Both the position numbers and the translations under genes were made by a program. From positions 15,253 to 79,252 of the forward strand of contig JASLNU010000139.1 of assembly GCA_030745835.1 (NCBI GenBank): a DNA stretch of 64,000 nt. Reading direction: 5' to 3'. Origin of the DNA: GCA-2687515 sp002687515. GTDB taxonomy: Bacteria; Pseudomonadota; Alphaproteobacteria; Rhodospirillales; UBA2165. Below the pieces are notes generated by a model that was not told the DNA's origin, searched no databases, and saw only the letters and a list, made by a program, of their open reading frames with translations. Positions 26,338-35,164 of the stretch are shown in pieces (the first letter of the stretch is position 1; every line of letters starts with the position of its first letter).

Positions 26338-28233
26338 ATGGCGAAATCCAGGTCCGGTTCTAAAAGCAGTGCCAGGGGCGCGCATCCGCGCCGCTGGCGC
26401 CTGATGCGCTTTACCCTGAAATGGGGGCTGACCCTGTTGATTTGGGGGGCGGTCATCGGTGCCGTCACGGTCGGCTATTTTGCCTATGGCCTGCCCTCCC
26501 TCGAGGACGCCGGCAAGCTGCAACGGCGTCCGTCGGTGACCATTCTTGCCGCCGACGGGTCCGAGATTGCGCGCACCGGCGATCTATCCGGTGTCGCCGT
26601 GCAGGTGCGCGATCTGCCTTTTTATGTTGCGCAAGCGGTGATCGCCACCGAAGACCGGCGTTTCTATAATCATTTCGGTATCGATCTGATCGGTATCGCG
26701 CGTGCCCTCTGGGTGAATCTACGCGCCGGGCGTATCCGCCAGGGCGGCAGTACCATTACCCAACAGGCGGCCAAAAACCTGTTCCTCGATCCCGAGCGCA
26801 CCATCAAGCGCAAGGTGAGGGAGGTGCTTTTGGCCCTGTGGCTGGAACAGAATTTCAGTAAGGATCAGATCCTCACGGTTTACCTCAACCGCGTCTATTT
26901 CGGCGCCGGCGCCTACGGCATCGATGCCGCGGCGCGGCGCTATTTCGGGGTGCCGGCAAAACGCCTGAGCCTGCATCAGGCGGCGGTGGTCGCCGGCCTG
27001 TTGAAGGCGCCCTCGCGGCTCAATCCCCTGGTCAATCCGGATGCCGCCAAGAAGCGCGCGCGGACCGTCATCGCCAACATGCGCGACGCCGGCTATCTGA
27101 CGGCGATTACGTCGAAGCGCGAAACGGCGCGCCCGTTGCGCTTCCAGCGGGCGCCGTCGCGGCGGAAAATCGGGCGCCATTTCACCGATTGGATCGTCGA
27201 ACAGCTTCCCGATCTGGTCGGCGCCGGCGCCCGCGACGTGGTCGTTCAGACCACCCTCGATCCTGGCTTGCAGCGGCTGGCCGAGGTTCAGCTTGCGGCG
27301 CACATGGCGCGCGCCGGCAAGGCAGCGAAAATCGGCAACGCGGCCTTGATCACGCTTGGAGGAAACGGCGCAGTGCGCGCCATGGTGGGCAGTCATGATT
27401 ATGCCAAAAGCCAGTTCAACCGCGCCGTTCAGGCGTTGCGCCAACCGGGCTCCGCGTTCAAGCCGGTGGTCTATCTGGCTGGCCTTCGCGCCGGCATAAC
27501 GCCGGCGACGCGGCTCGTGGACGAGCCCATCGATATCGGCGGCTGGAAACCGCGCAATTATGACGGCCGCCACCGCGGGGCGATGACGGCGGCCGACGCA
27601 TTGGCCAAATCGATCAACAGCATCGCCGTTAAGGTCGCCGAAAAAGCCGGGCGCCGGGCGGTCATCGAGGCGGCGCGCGGCCTCGGCCTGACCACCGATC
27701 TGCCGTCCCATCCCAGCCTGGCCCTGGGCACGGCGGAAACCACGCTCTTGGAATTGACCGCCGCTTACGCCGTGTTCGCAAATGGCGGCACCGGTGTCTG
27801 GGCGCATGGCATCACCGAAATCCGCGCCGTCGACGGCCGTGTGATTTATCGCCGCGCCGGCGGCGGCCCGGGCCGCGTCGTCAGCCGCCAAAATGCCGCG
27901 GCCATGAACCGCATGCTGGCCGGCGTGATCAAGGCTGGAACCGGAAGGGCCGCCGCCATCGGCCGTCCGGCGGCGGGCAAGACCGGCACCAGCCAGGATT
28001 CCCGCGACGCCTGGTTCATCGGTTATACGGCGGAGCTGATCACCGGCGTCTGGATGGGCAATGATGACGGCAAACCGATGCGGCGGGTGACCGGCGGCGG
28101 CCAGCCGGCGCGGCTGTGGGCCAAGGTTATGTCCGAGGCCCATAAGGGCCGGCCACCAAGTCCGCTGGCGGGCATGGAAACGCCGGCTTCGTCGGCCTGG
28201 CATCGGGTTTTGCAAAAATTCGGCGGCGGCTAG
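26338..28233 (+). CDS. Class A penicillin-binding protein (transglycosylase/transpeptidase)
   Basis: 631 residues. It polymerises glycan strands and crosslinks peptides in the periplasm. A basic cytosolic N-terminus is followed by one membrane anchor (about residues 28-50, WGLTLLIWGAVIGAVTVGYF). Glycosyltransferase domain: ATEDRRFYNHFGID with the catalytic Glu, GGSTITQQAAKNLFL, KVREVLLALWLEQNF. Transpeptidase domain: SxxK as RQPGSAFKP, SxN as KSINS, and KTGTSQDSRDAWFIGYT. It is short for PBP1a and has no extra OB domain that I can see, so it resembles the compact alphaproteobacterial PBP1 paralogues. The stop overlaps the convergent hldE stop by four bases. Confidence 0.92.
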   Translation: MAKSRSGSKSSARGAHPRRWRLMRFTLKWGLTLLIWGAVIGAVTVGYFAYGLPSLEDAGKLQRRPSVTILAADGSEIARTGDLSGVAVQVRDLPFYVAQAVIATEDRRFYNHFGIDLIGIARALWVNLRAGRIRQGGSTITQQAAKNLFLDPERTIKRKVREVLLALWLEQNFSKDQILTVYLNRVYFGAGAYGIDAAARRYFGVPAKRLSLHQAAVVAGLLKAPSRLNPLVNPDAAKKRARTVIANMRDAGYLTAITSKRETARPLRFQRAPSRRKIGRHFTDWIVEQLPDLVGAGARDVVVQTTLDPGLQRLAEVQLAAHMARAGKAAKIGNAALITLGGNGAVRAMVGSHDYAKSQFNRAVQALRQPGSAFKPVVYLAGLRAGITPATRLVDEPIDIGGWKPRNYDGRHRGAMTAADALAKSINSIAVKVAEKAGRRAVIEAARGLGLTTDLPSHPSLALGTAETTLLELTAAYAVFANGGTGVWAHGITEIRAVDGRVIYRRAGGGPGRVVSRQNAAAMNRMLAGVIKAGTGRAAAIGRPAAGKTGTSQDSRDAWFIGYTAELITGVWMGNDDGKPMRRVTGGGQPARLWAKVMSEAHKGRPPSPLAGMETPASSAWHRVLQKFGGG

Positions 28234-29708
28234 TCAGGTTTTCCGTTCATCTCGGCGATGGTCGATGAGGTGCTGTAGCCATCCTCAAGCTCGGCCAGGA
28301 TTATCTCGCCGCCGTAACTTTTAACGATATCGGCTTCGGGCAGATCCTCGACCGCGTAATCGGCGCCCTTGACGAAGATATCGGGTTTGATGGCGCCGAT
28401 TAAGTCTTCGGGCGTGTCCTCTTCGAAGATGACCACCATATCGACGGCTTCCAGCGAAGCGATCACCTCGGCGCGCGCCATTTCGCCCTGGATCGGCCGA
28501 TCCGGACCCTTGATCCGCCCGGTCGAGGCATCCGAGTTGATACCGATGATCAAGCGCCCGCAGGCGGCCTTGGCCTTGCGGATGACCGACAGATGCCCGG
28601 GATGCAAAAGATCGAAACAGCCGCTGGCGAGGCCGATTTTTGTGCCCTGGTTGCGCCAGCCGAGCACCGTGTCGAGTGCCTGGCTCAGTGATTTAACCTT
28701 ATCGCCGCCAGGCGACGGTTCGGCTTGCCTGAGGGCATCGGCGATATCGGCCCGGTAGGCGACCGCGGTGCCGACCTTGCCGACCACGATGCCCGCCGCC
28801 ACATTGGCGAGTTGAACCGCCTGATTTTCGTCCAGTCCGCCGGCCAAGGCGACGCCAAGGGTCGCCGCCACCGTATCGCCGGCGCCGGATACGTCGAACA
28901 CTTCGCGCGCATGGGCTGGAAAGTGCCGGTGGTCGCCGCCGCCACTTACCAAGCTCATGCCGTCGGCGCTACGGGTGGTGAGCACCGCCTTGATCTGGTG
29001 CGCTTCGATCAGTTGCGCGGCGGCGGCGGCAATATCGGCGTCGCCATCGACGGCCATTCCCGTGGCCTCACCCAATTCCTTGCGGTTGGGGGTGATCAGA
29101 TTGGCGCCGGCATAGCCGGCGTAATCGAAGCCTTGCGGATCGACAATGACGGTGACGCCGCGCGCCGCCGCCGCCTTGATCAATTCACCGGCAATGCCGC
29201 CATCGAGGACGCCTTTGCCGTAATCGGCCAGGATCATCACCGAACAGTCGCCGAGGCGGGCGGCGGCGGCATCCAGAACTTGTTCGCGGATGTCCTCGCC
29301 GAGGGGCGCGACGGTTTCTTCGTCGGCGCGCATCATCTGTTGGCCGGAAGCGATGTAACGGGTCTTGATCGATGTTTTGCGCGCTACGTCGGTGAACAGG
29401 TTGAATTGGGTGTTGGATAGCTCGGACAACAAGCGGTTCACTTCGGCACCAGCAGGATCATCGCCGGTGACTGAAACGAAATGAACTTCGGCTCCGAGGC
29501 CGGCGGCATTGCGCGCCACGTTGCCGGCACCGCCGAGCATCGAGATATGTTCGCCGGTGCGGAATACCGGGATCGGCGCTTCCGGCGAAATGCGGCTGAC
29601 ATCGCCATAGACAAAGCGGTCGAGCATGACATCGCCGACGCAAATTACCGATGCCGTCTCCAATTTCTCGATAGCCGCGGCCAGGGCGGAAAGATCGTCG
29701 AGGGTCAT
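28230..29708 (-). CDS. hldE: Bifunctional heptose 7-phosphate kinase / heptose 1-phosphate adenylyltransferase
   Basis: 492 residues. Makes ADP-heptose for the lipopolysaccharide core. N-terminal ribokinase-like kinase: GGAGNVARNAAGLGA, DYGKGVLDGG and the catalytic DVSGAGDTVAATLGVAL. C-terminal cytidylyltransferase-like domain: GCFDLLHPGHLSVIRKAK and NSDASTGRIKGPDRPI. Both domains appear intact, as in E. coli HldE. Its ATG overlaps the stop of the upstream two-domain oxidoreductase by four bases, so the two are coupled and the latter may also act in surface-sugar synthesis. Confidence 0.95.
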   Translation of the reverse strand: MTLDDLSALAAAIEKLETASVICVGDVMLDRFVYGDVSRISPEAPIPVFRTGEHISMLGGAGNVARNAAGLGAEVHFVSVTGDDPAGAEVNRLLSELSNTQFNLFTDVARKTSIKTRYIASGQQMMRADEETVAPLGEDIREQVLDAAAARLGDCSVMILADYGKGVLDGGIAGELIKAAAARGVTVIVDPQGFDYAGYAGANLITPNRKELGEATGMAVDGDADIAAAAAQLIEAHQIKAVLTTRSADGMSLVSGGGDHRHFPAHAREVFDVSGAGDTVAATLGVALAGGLDENQAVQLANVAAGIVVGKVGTAVAYRADIADALRQAEPSPGGDKVKSLSQALDTVLGWRNQGTKIGLASGCFDLLHPGHLSVIRKAKAACGRLIIGINSDASTGRIKGPDRPIQGEMARAEVIASLEAVDMVVIFEEDTPEDLIGAIKPDIFVKGADYAVEDLPEADIVKSYGGEIILAELEDGYSTSSTIAEMNGKPD

Positions 29709-31900
29709 GACCCGTCCCCTGATCCTGCCCTTGGGCCAAGATCGATGCGCCCGCCGGCGGCCAGCGATTCCAGTATGGCGATGGTCGCCAGGCTGCTTTC
29801 GATGCTTTCGTTTTCGTCGATGGGCGCCGGGCCGCCCGACTTCACGGCATCGACAAAGGCCTGCAAGGCACCGGCGAATCCCTTATCCTGGTGGGACGAG
29901 CTGTTCCGCGTCGCGCCGTTTTCGGTGATCGTCAAAGACCGGAAATTATCGATCCCCAGAACATTGCCGCCGGCATAGATTTCAAACCTTTCCTTCGGGT
30001 AGGCGGCATCGCCAAGCGCCGTGTAGGCGATGGTGGCCAGCGTTCCGTCTTCGAAACGAATGGTCGCGGTCACGTCGTCGCCGGCGCCGCCATCGATGCG
30101 CGCCGCGTCGGCCTGCACCGATTGGATCGGCGATGCGGCGAAGAAACGCGCCAGATCGACAAAATGGCAGGCTTCGCCGAGGATGCGGCCGCCGCCTTCC
30201 TGGCGGTTCTGGATCCAGCTATCGTCCGGCACCTGGCCGGCATTGATGCGCAGAACCATGAATTTGGGGCCGCCATGGGTTTCGAGCCAGGCGCGCGCCT
30301 TTTGCGCCAGGGGCGCGAACCGCCGGTTGAAGCCGACCTGGAAGAACGCGTCGCTGGATGCCCTTGCCGCCGCGATGGTTTCAATTTCCGCCCGGCTCAA
30401 TCCCAGCGGCTTTTCCACCAGCACCGGTTTGCCGGCGGCCAAGGCACGTTGCACATATTCCGCATGGCTGTCATGGCGGGTGGCGACGATCACCGCGTCG
30501 ATATCGCCGTCGTCGAAGATGGCGGCCGCATCGGTGGCGGCGCGGGCGAAACCGAAGGATTCCCGCGCATGCTCGGCCGATGCGCCGCTATTGGCAACGA
30601 CGGTGCAAAGCTCGGCAGCCGGCAATTTCTTCAATTCCGGCAACAACACGGCGCCGGCGAACTGTCCGGCGCCGATGACCCCGATCCGGCACTTATCGCC
30701 GCCGGGCCGCGCCGCTGGCGTGATTGTCGGTGTTTCGGCTGTGCCGGCCTCTGCTTGGTCATAAGTCAGCACGACGCCCAAATGCGCTTCTTCCCCGCCC
30801 AGCACCAGCTCATAGGCGTCTTCGGCGTCGGCAATTTCGAAGCGGTGGCTGATCATTGGCCCGACATCGAGCCTCGGCGCCCCCTTCGTTCCCGTGCCCG
30901 CCGCCATCAGACGCAGGCATTCGGCCAAATTCTCGGTCTCGGTCCAGCGCACGAAGCCGGGCGGATAGGTGTGGCCGCGCTGTTCGTAATCGGCATCGTA
31001 GCGGCCCGGCCCGTAGGAGCGCGACACCACCACCGACAGCTCCTTTTTCATGAACTCGGCATAGGGAAATTCGGTGCCGCTGGCGCCGACCAGGCAGATC
31101 CGCGCCCGGTCGCGGGCGATGACGGCGGCGGTTTCGAACGGCTCGCTGGTTTCGGTCGCCGCCGCGATCAGAACGCCGTCGCAGCCGAGGCCGTGGGTCA
31201 TCTCCAGGGCGGCGCTTTCGGCATTGCCCTCGGTCAGGTTGAGGGCGGCTTCGGCGCCCAATTGCCGCGCCAGATCGAGGCGCCCCTGGTCGTAATCGAG
31301 AACCATGGCGCGCACCCCGGCGCTGTTCAGCAATTGCGCCGCCAACTGGCCGATCAGGCCGGCGCCGATGACGGCGACGCATTCGCCCAGCTTGGCGTCC
31401 AGGTTCCTGACCGCGTGCAGGGCGATGGCGCCGAGCGTGGCAAAGGCCGCATGGGCATCATCGAGGCCCGCCGGCACCGCTACCGCCAGATTGCGGGGGA
31501 CGATACAATATTCGGCGTGGTTGGCGACGCCGGCGCCGGCGATGGCGACCCGGTCGCCGGGCCGGAATTGGCCTTCGAGACCGCTGCCCACCCGGACCAC
31601 TTCGCCGGCCGCCGAATAACCCAAGGGCAATGGCTCATCCAGGCGCGCCATGACGGCGGCGAATGTCGCCTTGAGGCCGTCGGTCTTGGCCTTGGCCAGC
31701 ACCTTCTTGACCAGATCGGGGCGCGCCTTGGCCTTGCCGGCCAGGCTTTTCTTGGCGAACTCGACGACCATGCGCTCGGTTCCCACCGAAATAAGCGATG
31801 CCCGCGTGCGCACCAATATCTCGCCGGCCCCGGGATTCGGCGCCGGTACGTCCTTGACCGCCAGCCGGCCCGAGCGGGCGCTTTGAATGACTTGTTTCAT
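29705..31900 (-). CDS. Two-domain oxidoreductase: medium-chain dehydrogenase fused to Gfo/Idh/MocA
   Basis: 731 residues. Residues 1 to about 370 are a zinc-type medium-chain alcohol dehydrogenase fold: GTERMVVEFAKKSL, PLGYSAAGEVVRVG, NAD loop VIGAGLIGQLAAQLL. Residues about 400-731 are a Gfo/Idh/MocA oxidoreductase: GVIGAGQFAGAVLLPEL, then VEKPLGLSRAEIE with the conserved EKP. This fused type is often found in polysaccharide and lipopolysaccharide gene clusters, where it is thought to process nucleotide-sugar intermediates. Overlap with hldE supports a lipopolysaccharide role; the substrate is unknown. Confidence 0.88.
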   Translation of the reverse strand: MKQVIQSARSGRLAVKDVPAPNPGAGEILVRTRASLISVGTERMVVEFAKKSLAGKAKARPDLVKKVLAKAKTDGLKATFAAVMARLDEPLPLGYSAAGEVVRVGSGLEGQFRPGDRVAIAGAGVANHAEYCIVPRNLAVAVPAGLDDAHAAFATLGAIALHAVRNLDAKLGECVAVIGAGLIGQLAAQLLNSAGVRAMVLDYDQGRLDLARQLGAEAALNLTEGNAESAALEMTHGLGCDGVLIAAATETSEPFETAAVIARDRARICLVGASGTEFPYAEFMKKELSVVVSRSYGPGRYDADYEQRGHTYPPGFVRWTETENLAECLRLMAAGTGTKGAPRLDVGPMISHRFEIADAEDAYELVLGGEEAHLGVVLTYDQAEAGTAETPTITPAARPGGDKCRIGVIGAGQFAGAVLLPELKKLPAAELCTVVANSGASAEHARESFGFARAATDAAAIFDDGDIDAVIVATRHDSHAEYVQRALAAGKPVLVEKPLGLSRAEIETIAAARASSDAFFQVGFNRRFAPLAQKARAWLETHGGPKFMVLRINAGQVPDDSWIQNRQEGGGRILGEACHFVDLARFFAASPIQSVQADAARIDGGAGDDVTATIRFEDGTLATIAYTALGDAAYPKERFEIYAGGNVLGIDNFRSLTITENGATRNSSSHQDKGFAGALQAFVDAVKSGGPAPIDENESIESSLATIAILESLAAGGRIDLGPRAGSGDGS

Positions 31901-32042
31901 TTGCCTCTTTTACCCGCTTTTCAAGGCACTATGCAAAGCCCCGCCGACAATCCCGGGGGAACGAGGACGTTCACCGCTGGGGGCGCTTGCCTGGCAAAGG
32001 CCGCTGTGTCACCATTCCGGCCATCAAATAAGGAGAGCGCCG

Positions 32043-32738
32043 ATGGCCACGAAATACCATCTGATCAGTTCCAAAACCTGACCCTGGGTTCAGCGCGCCG
32101 TGATTCTTTTGCGTGCCAAGGACATCGACTTCGAAGTTACCTATATCGATCTTCGCGACAAACCCGGCTGGTTTCTCGAAATTTCGCCGCACGGCAAAGT
32201 GCCGGTGCTGAAGGTCGATGACGATGTCTTGTTCGAATCCAATGCCATCGCCGAGTTTCTCGACGAAATGGTGGAGCCCCGCCTGCACCCTGAAGATCCG
32301 ATCAAGCGCGCCCGCAACCGGGCCTGGACCGACTATACGCCCGAATGGTCGCGCACCTTCGGCAAGGTCTATTACGCCAAGACCAAGGAAGATCATGAGG
32401 AAGCGCTGCAGGCCATGCCCAAGGTGCTGGCCAAGGTCGAAGACGCCTTGAGCAATGAGCGCGGCAACGACGGCCCTTATTTCAACGGCGAGAAGTTGTG
32501 CCTGGTGGACGCGGCCTATGCGCCATCCCTGCACCGCTTCAATTACATCGAGGAATTGATCCATTCTGGGGTTCTCGACGACTATCCCAAGATTAGGGCC
32601 TGGTCGGACGCGCTTCTCGCCGATGACGCCATCACCGGCTCGGTGGCCGATGATTTCGAGGACGCTTTTCACGCCGCGCTGAAGCGGCGGGAAACCTATT
32701 GCGGCAGCCTTTTGGATAGGGCGGCGGCGGCTGAGTAA
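32043..32738 (+). CDS. Glutathione S-transferase-like protein with in-frame UGA (probable selenocysteine) at the redox position
   Basis: 231 residues if UGA 32079-32081 is read as selenocysteine (residue 13). AAGGAG lies seven bases before ATG 32043. The N-terminus MATKYHLISSKT-U-PWVQRAV matches the usual start of a GST branch in which a catalytic cysteine stands in CPxVQR; after it come RDKPGWFLEISPHGKVPVL and LFESNAIAEFLDE (thioredoxin fold) and an all-helical C-terminal domain with GPYFNGEKLCLVDAAYAPSL. The only other in-frame start, GTG 32100, has no ribosome binding site and would drop the first strand and active site. A hairpin at 32093-32116 could be the SECIS. GST-like selenoproteins were reported from marine metagenomes, as I recall. 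Alternatives are a nonsense mutation or a sequencing error, but the rest of the frame is intact. Confidence 0.8.
32093..32116 (+). promoter_or_regulatory. Candidate bacterial SECIS hairpin
   Basis: GCGCGC (32093-32098) can pair with GCGTGC (32111-32116) through six pairs, one of them G-U, leaving a 12-base loop that starts C-G. The loop begins 18 bases after the UGA. This agrees with the bSECIS rules I remember: apical loop 16-37 bases downstream, G within its first two bases, short stem. The stem is short, so it could be chance in GC-rich DNA. Confidence 0.45.
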
Positions 32739-32836
32739 GACCGTTTTGGACAATGATCAGGGGCGCGCGGGCAGCACCAGCAAACCGGTCCGCGCCCTTA
32801 TTTTTGTGCCGCGTCCCTGGCGCGCAATTTATCTAA

Positions 32837-33739
32837 ATGACCGATAACCGACCGGGCCCGAGCGGCGGTACGGCCCTAGCCTCCAACAATTTATTGGGCA
32901 TGGGCTGGATGGTCATGGCTTCGGCCGTCTTTTCCGCCAATTTCACGGTTATCCGGACATTGGGCAGCGAGGTGCATGTTTTCGAGCTGGTTTTTTTCCG
33001 CAACCTGTTCGGATTCATTTTCTTGATCCCATTTCTCATTAGGGCCGGGCGCGCCGGGTTGATACCGTCGCGCCCGGGGCTGACCGGGCTGCGCGGGCTG
33101 ATGCAGACCTGCGCGCTGATGTTCTGGTATTACGCGCTGATCGTGACGCCGTTCGCGATGGCCGCTTCACTCAGCATGTTGGAACCCATCTTCGCGTCGA
33201 TTATCGCCATCCTGATCCTGCGTGAAAAAGCCAGTCTGGCGCGTTGGGCGGTGGTCATTTTCGGCCTTGCTGGATCGCTGATCATCATCCGGCCGGGCTT
33301 CGGCGCGCTATCGCTTGGGGCGCTGGCGGCGGTTTCGTCGGCCATGTTCTGGGCCGTATTCCTGATCATCGGAAAGGTGCAGACGCGTGACGATTCGTTG
33401 ATTTCCGTGGTCGCCTATCCAACCCTTCTGGTGGTGCCCATGGCCCTGATCCCGGCCTCATTTTTCTGGCAATGGCCGACGCCGGAACAGTATATGTGGC
33501 TGTTGCTGACCGGCATATTGTCGAGCACCGCCAATCTGATGTTCACCAAGGCCTATCAAATCGGCGAGGTGACGGCGGTCGCCCCGATGTCGTTTGCGCG
33601 CATGATCTTCGCGGCCATCGCCGGCTACCTGTTTTTTTCGGAAGTTCCCGAAATCTGGGTTTGGATCGGCGGCGCCCTGATCATCGCCGCCGGTATTTAC
33701 CTGACCCGCATCGAAGCCAAGTTGGCGCGCGGCGATTGA
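32837..33739 (+). CDS. EamA/DMT-family exporter
   Basis: 300 residues with ten predicted membrane segments in two EamA halves of five, for example MGWMVMASAVFSANFTVIRT, a following LIPFLIRAG segment, MFWAVFLIIGKV and the final WVWIGGALIIAAGIYLTRIE. Drug/metabolite transporters of this type export amino acids, purines or other small metabolites across the inner membrane; the substrate cannot be read from sequence. It follows the GST-like gene by about 100 bases and may be separately transcribed. A small DUF3126 gene follows. Confidence 0.88.
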   Translation: MTDNRPGPSGGTALASNNLLGMGWMVMASAVFSANFTVIRTLGSEVHVFELVFFRNLFGFIFLIPFLIRAGRAGLIPSRPGLTGLRGLMQTCALMFWYYALIVTPFAMAASLSMLEPIFASIIAILILREKASLARWAVVIFGLAGSLIIIRPGFGALSLGALAAVSSAMFWAVFLIIGKVQTRDDSLISVVAYPTLLVVPMALIPASFFWQWPTPEQYMWLLLTGILSSTANLMFTKAYQIGEVTAVAPMSFARMIFAAIAGYLFFSEVPEIWVWIGGALIIAAGIYLTRIEAKLARGD

Positions 33740-33825
33740 AGGTTCAAAATCATGCTCTCGGGCATGGCCAGCCGCTCAAACTCCTGCTAAACAGGTTCGA
33801 TACCGCCGCAAAAGGAGTTGCAAGC

Positions 33826-34056
33826 GTGACCGACGAAGAGATGGCCCGGGTCCAGAAATATCTGCGCGACAAGTTCGGCAATCAGGAAATCAGCCTCCGT
33901 GAAAGGCCCCAGGCCGACGGATCGGTGGAAGTCTATTTGGGCGAGGAATTCGTCGGCGTCATCTACAAGGACGACGAAGAAGGCGATGTCTCATACGATT
34001 TCAACATGTCCATATTGGAATTCGACCTGCCCGACATGCCCGGCGCCGGCGGCTAG
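33826..34056 (+). CDS. DUF3126 family protein
   Basis: 76 residues from GTG 33826, chosen because AAAGGAG lies nine bases upstream and the family begins with this TDEEMARVQKYLRDKFGN segment. Conserved lines EVYLGEEFVGVIYKDDEEGD and SYDFNMSILEFDL identify DUF3126, a small acidic cytosolic family confined, as far as I know, to alphaproteobacteria. Function unknown. A longer in-frame start at 33472 would run across the exporter gene and is rejected. Convergent with the MBL-fold gene 13 bases on. Confidence 0.88.
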   Translation: MTDEEMARVQKYLRDKFGNQEISLRERPQADGSVEVYLGEEFVGVIYKDDEEGDVSYDFNMSILEFDLPDMPGAGG

Positions 34057-34069
34057 GGCGGCACCCCGA

Positions 34070-35131
34070 TCAGTTAGCGGCGTCGCCTAGCCCACGCGTT
34101 TCGCCAATACGCATCAGGATTTTTTCAATCCCCGCGGCCGGTGCCGCCAAAAACCGTTGCTTGCCCAATTTGGGACTGTCCTCGCCCAGCGGCAGGGTGC
34201 CCCAATGCATTCCGATGGCGGTCCTGGCGCCCATGATGCGCGCAATCTCCAGGGCTTCTTCCGGGCTGGTATGCACCGGGGCCATGAAATCGCGCGGCAG
34301 GAATGCGCCGATCGGCACCAGCGCGATATCGACCGGGCCGACGCGCGGCGCCACTTGCTTTTCGTAGATTGGGCCGATCCCGGTGTCGCCGGCGAACCAG
34401 AGGCGCCGCTTGCCACCCGAGATCACAAACCCGGCCCAAAGCGATTTGTTTATATCGAACAGCCCCCGGTTGGAGCGGTGAATGGCCGGCGTCGCCTGAA
34501 AGCTGACGCCGCCGACCCGGTCGGTCTCATACCAATCCATCTGCCGGACATTGGTGAAACCCGCCTCGCCTACCGGTTCGGCCAGCCCCAGGGGCACCAG
34601 AACGCGCGCTTTCGGATGGTCCTTGGCGAGTTGTTCGAGGGCCGGGGCATCGAAGGAATCGTAATGATTGTGGGAGATGACGATGACGTCGATTTTGGGC
34701 AAGTCCTTGAGGCCCAGCCCCGGCGGCGCATATCGTTTCGGCCCGAAAAGGGAGGTCGGCGAGGCCCGCTCCGAGAAAAAGGGATCGGTCAGAATATTTA
34801 GCCCGCCGATGCGTATCAGGAAGCTCGCGTGGCCGATCCAGGTCAGGCTCGGATTGGGCGCCGCCGAAGCCGCGGCCAGCGCCTCGGCGCGTGGCACCAA
34901 ATGCCCTTCGGGCAGGATTTCCGGTCCCGGCTCTTCGGTCAGGCGGCCGTATATGAATTTGATAAAGCGAAGCGGTTTGACATCGCGGTCGGGACTGCCC
35001 GGCGGATTGCGGAATCCGTCGGCGGTATGATGATATTTGGCGGCATCGAAAAACGCCTCTCCGGCTATTCCCGATGAACTACCGGTGAGGGCAAACCCCA
35101 TGAACGCCAGTGCATTGACATGGATTTTCAT
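34070..35131 (-). CDS. Exported MBL-fold metallohydrolase (RomA/NAPE-PLD-like)
   Basis: 353 residues from ATG 35131, which opens a signal peptide (MKIHVNALAFMGFALTGSSS). A TTG at 35161 is an alternative start. The metallo-beta-lactamase core shows WIGHASFLIRIGGLNILTDPFF, the metal site SHNHYDSFD, FAGDTGIG, and a final IGMHWGTLPLGED. This branch includes the NAPE-hydrolysing phospholipase D-like and RomA-type proteins, which act on lipids or have unclear roles. The PxxDRDVKPLRF region before the core is typical of it. It directly follows, on the same strand, an adenylate cyclase fusion gene (33 bases), so they may be coexpressed. Confidence 0.85.
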   Translation of the reverse strand: MKIHVNALAFMGFALTGSSSGIAGEAFFDAAKYHHTADGFRNPPGSPDRDVKPLRFIKFIYGRLTEEPGPEILPEGHLVPRAEALAAASAAPNPSLTWIGHASFLIRIGGLNILTDPFFSERASPTSLFGPKRYAPPGLGLKDLPKIDVIVISHNHYDSFDAPALEQLAKDHPKARVLVPLGLAEPVGEAGFTNVRQMDWYETDRVGGVSFQATPAIHRSNRGLFDINKSLWAGFVISGGKRRLWFAGDTGIGPIYEKQVAPRVGPVDIALVPIGAFLPRDFMAPVHTSPEEALEIARIMGARTAIGMHWGTLPLGEDSPKLGKQRFLAAPAAGIEKILMRIGETRGLGDAAN

Positions 35132-35164
35132 CAATTTTCCGATTTTCCGGACCAAACCCAAAGG

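Noticed and set aside
32082..32093. CTG-GGTT-CAG mini-hairpin as SECIS
   Set aside because: It starts only a few bases after the UGA, too close for a bacterial SECIS.
29891..32221. 776-codon plus-strand frame opposite the two-domain oxidoreductase
   Set aside because: Shadow of a GC-rich gene with clear motifs on the other strand.
32100..32738. Shorter GST-like gene starting at GTG 32100
   Set aside because: No ribosome binding site, and it loses the first beta strand and active site; the strong site belongs to ATG 32043.
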